64,000 nucleotides of DNA from Arcuatula senhousia. Lineage: Eukaryota > Mollusca > Bivalvia > Mytilida > Mytilidae. Below, one piece after another: positions 61,799 to 64,000 of this stretch. Position 1 is the stretch's first letter. The number at the start of each line of letters is the position of its first letter. Below the pieces are notes generated by a model. It was not told the DNA's origin, searched no databases, and saw nothing but the letters and a program-made list of their open reading frames with translations. Location of the stretch: the NCBI GenBank assembly GCA_963971305.1, contig OZ020307.1, positions 52,821,702 through 52,885,701 on the forward strand, written 5' to 3'. The position numbers were made by a program, and so were the translations under genes.

Positions 61799-63300
61799 GT
61801 AATAATAATAATAATAAATTCTTTATTTATAGAAGGTAACACAGTTAGTTTACAAAACTAATCTTCCCTGAGGCCCTCATTAAAGCAAATATCAAAACAA
61901 CACATAATATGGAATATTACAATATGTACTCAAAATACATGTATATACATTTTGATTATAATAACATATATTGTATATTTATTATTGTACAGATATAGAC
62001 ACTGTCTAGCAATAATTTTATCTCTGTAAGTAGGTCTTTATTTTTGTTTTAAAAAGGTTGTCATTTGCTACATTATGCAAACTCATAGGTAAATCATTCC
62101 ACAACAGAGAACCAGAATAGGAAAATGAGTGTTTGTATACCTCAATATTAGGTTTAGGAACATGTAGTTTATCTATCACATTGTTTCGTAATTGGTAAGG
62201 ATTGTTAGAAAATTTAAACATATTTTTTAGATAAATTGGTGCTTCACTGTTAATGATCTTATGCATCAGCAAATATTTATGATATTTTATTCTTATGTCT
62301 GCCGTCATCCATCCTAGTTTTTTAAAAAGAGGTTATGATGGTGCTAACGGATCCGCATCTAGGATGACTCAAGCAGCTCTCTTTTGTAGTTTTATTATTC
62401 TAGACAATTGGTCAGTTCCACAACCTCCCCATACAGAACAACAATAATCAATTAAAGGGAGAATATAGCCATTGTAATATGCATTTCTAGTATCAAAGTT
62501 TAAGAATTTCTTAATTTTGGTTAAAAGGTGTATTCTCGATGAAATGCATTTACATAAATAATCAATTTGATTCTTCCAAGTAAGGTTTGTATCTATTCTT
62601 ACACCTAAAAGTTTTTCACAATCAGAGTTTTGTAGACAGGATGAATTTATTAACAGGGATGGTTGATTGTTAATTGACTGAAGTCTTTGTTTAGTTCCAA
62701 TTGTCATGCATTTTGTTTTGTCAATGTTTATAAACATGTTGTTATCTTTGCACCATTGTTCAACATTCTGCAAATCATCTTGAACTTTAGATTGAATGTC
62801 CTGAATATTTTTTCCTGACCTATGCAAAGTGGTGTCATCTGCATATAAATCTGTTTCACAATTTTCTATTGATAATGGAAGGTCATTTATAAAAATTACA
62901 AATAAAAGAGGTCCGATAATAGAGCCTTGTGGAACACCATATTCAATAACCCTTTGACTAGAATAGGCACTACCAATCTTCATGATCTTCACTTGTTGAG
63001 TCCGTTCACTTAAATAGGATTCAAAAAATTTAATGCATATATGACTAAAACCATAAATTTTTAGTTTATGACATAACAGTTTGTGGTCGACAACATCAAA
63101 TGCCTTTCTGAAGTCAAGAAATACAGCTAGATTGATATTTCCATTATTCATTTCATGCAGCCATTTGTCAACAATATTGATAAGTGCTGTTTGACAAGAA
63201 TGGTTTGGTCTAAAACCTGATTGGGCAGGATGCAATAATTTATTTTCATTCAGATATTTATATACATGTTTTGAAACATGCCTTTCCAATAACTTTGATA
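61799..63300 (-). mobile_element. 5'-truncated non-LTR retrotransposon (LINE)
   Basis: On the minus strand it starts inside the reverse transcriptase domain near 63300, runs through the C-terminal part, a 3' UTR ending AATAAAGAATTTATTATTAT and a TTA-repeat tail at 61799-61815. Tail and protein style suggest the L2/CR1/jockey group, an inference. Confidence 0.8.
62018..63300 (-). pseudogene. LINE reverse transcriptase, two in-frame stops
   Basis: The protein would copy element RNA into DNA at a nicked target. Visible are SKLLERHV, SGFRPNHSC, AVFLDFRKAFDVVDHKLL, GVPQGSIIGPLLF and the catalytic LYADDTTL, in the right order, then SVWGGC and a C-terminal part with SFSYSGSLLWNDLP. Upstream domains, including the endonuclease, are absent. 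A TGA at 62369-62371 and a TAA at 62333-62335 interrupt one and the same frame, which otherwise runs on to 62018. The 17 or so codons before 63300 belong to the surrounding repeat. Dead copy. Confidence 0.85.
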
Positions 63301-63895
63301 TGATAGCTAGGGCTAAATAAGGGCAAAATTTTGAAAAAATCCAGAAAAAGGGCAATAACTCCTACATCGGTTGTTGGATCTTCTTGAAAATTTCTGGGCA
63401 GGTAGATCTTGAGGTGCTGATCACTTTTACCCTGTGCCAGAATTTTGATATCTGAAACCGTTTTCGAGTTATTTGCAAAAAACTGCAATTTTCCCCTATG
63501 TTCTATTTTTAGCCATGGCAGCCATGTTTTTCAACAAATCAAAAATCCCCACACTAGTTTTATACTACTTATGCTAATTAACAACTGTGCCAAATTTAAA
63601 AGCCATTGGACTTATGGTGTTAGAGGAGTTAACGTTTGAAAAATGTTAACGACGACGGACGACGACGCGATGGACGACGACGGACGCCAAGTGATGGCAA
63701 TAGCTCACATGGACCTTCGGTCCAGGTGAGCTAAAAATGAAGTTTTTTTACAAAAATATTTCACATTTTACATGAAATTTTAATAGTTTTTTAGCTTTAG
63801 TGTTCACAAGAATTGTTGACGGACGGACAAAGTGAAAACTATAGGGCGTCCGCATCTTCGATGCAGAACTCTAATAATAATTTAAAAAGTTTCGA

Positions 63896-64000
63896 TTTCA
63901 GCCCCTTTTGGCCCCTTATTACGTAACAGGTGAATAAGGGGTGGGGTCGCAACAATAAATTCTCAAATTTGGATTCAATACTTAGCAAAAATAAACTTGC
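63896..64000 (-). repeat. Family 4 fragment at the window edge
   Basis: GCCCCTTTTGGCCCCTTATT and GGGTGGGGTCGCAACAATAA match family 4 units of 29330-29420 in inverse orientation; continues past the edge. Confidence 0.7.

Larger units (their letters stand above)
57065..63733 (-). mobile_element. Family 1 repeat G, split by a 5.1-kb insertion
   Basis: 3' end at 57065 (CAAGAGGCTCCCAAGAGCC) and 5' hairpin at 63701-63733 (GAA loop). The internal unit breaks after TTTTCAAGATAT at 58162 and resumes near 63310 with AGGGCTAAATAAG; the intact form is seen at about 57650-57670. Confidence 0.75.
55290..63864 (-). repeat. Family 9 repeat, split by two family 1 insertions
   Basis: Units of about 180 bp (CAAATCATGACATGCTACTT, AGTCCAATTCTCAAAATCTG, TGATTTTCGATAAA) at 55290-55854, then 57045-57064, then 63734-63864. 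The 5' end on the minus strand is a GAA-triloop hairpin (63852-63864, GCATC GAA GATGC). Elements F and G sit in two adjacent A-runs of one unit. Confidence 0.7.

Noticed and set aside
53484..64000. Search for the ATAD1 membrane-anchor exon
   Set aside because: No minus-strand stretch combined a hydrophobic helix, a DPTRKQK-like end and a phase 0 donor; GTTGGATC matches at 57721 and 63368 are repeat units.

Overview
The window looks like AT-rich nuclear DNA from a marine bivalve, most likely a mussel. This rests on GT-AG introns, small exons in large introns, and repeat families of a kind common in bivalve genomes. The species call is an inference from repeat style and protein similarity; no marker gene is present.

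Layout. (1) 270-33817, plus strand: a complete 26-exon gene for a 1088-residue HEAT-repeat protein, best matched to HEATR4. Every splice phase closes and the frame stays open from start to stop. (2) 33818-42182: its 3' UTR with three poly(A) signals, then intergenic DNA holding a recent 1974-bp direct tandem duplication. (3) 42183-53483, minus strand: nine exons (313 codons and stop) of an ATAD1/Msp1-type AAA ATPase. The N-terminal membrane-anchor exon was not found and may lie to the right. The two genes are tail to tail. (4) 53484-64000: a stack of nested and abutting repeats, with a broken non-LTR retrotransposon near the right edge.

Most non-coding DNA is repeats. Several families share one plan: a 5' terminal hairpin, often with a GAA triloop; a (GTC)n-like stretch; a tandem-repeat core; a copy of the 5' end in inverse orientation near the 3' end; and, in some, a last hairpin followed by a T-run. 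This resembles non-autonomous Helentron elements (HINEs), but no transposase is present, so the class is inferred. Nested copies and a paralogous empty site in the window show that several of these sequences moved as units.

The most unusual feature is that exon ends have been duplicated together with their 5' splice sites three times, in two genes. There are 13 donor copies at 76-bp spacing after exon 2 and 4 at 35-bp spacing after exon 12 of the HEATR4-like gene, and a 20-bp duplicated donor in ATAD1. In all three, use of a downstream donor would bring in an in-frame stop.

All boundaries were read by eye from the sequence. Exon edges follow GT-AG and phase; repeat edges are approximate unless flanking host sequence fixes them.
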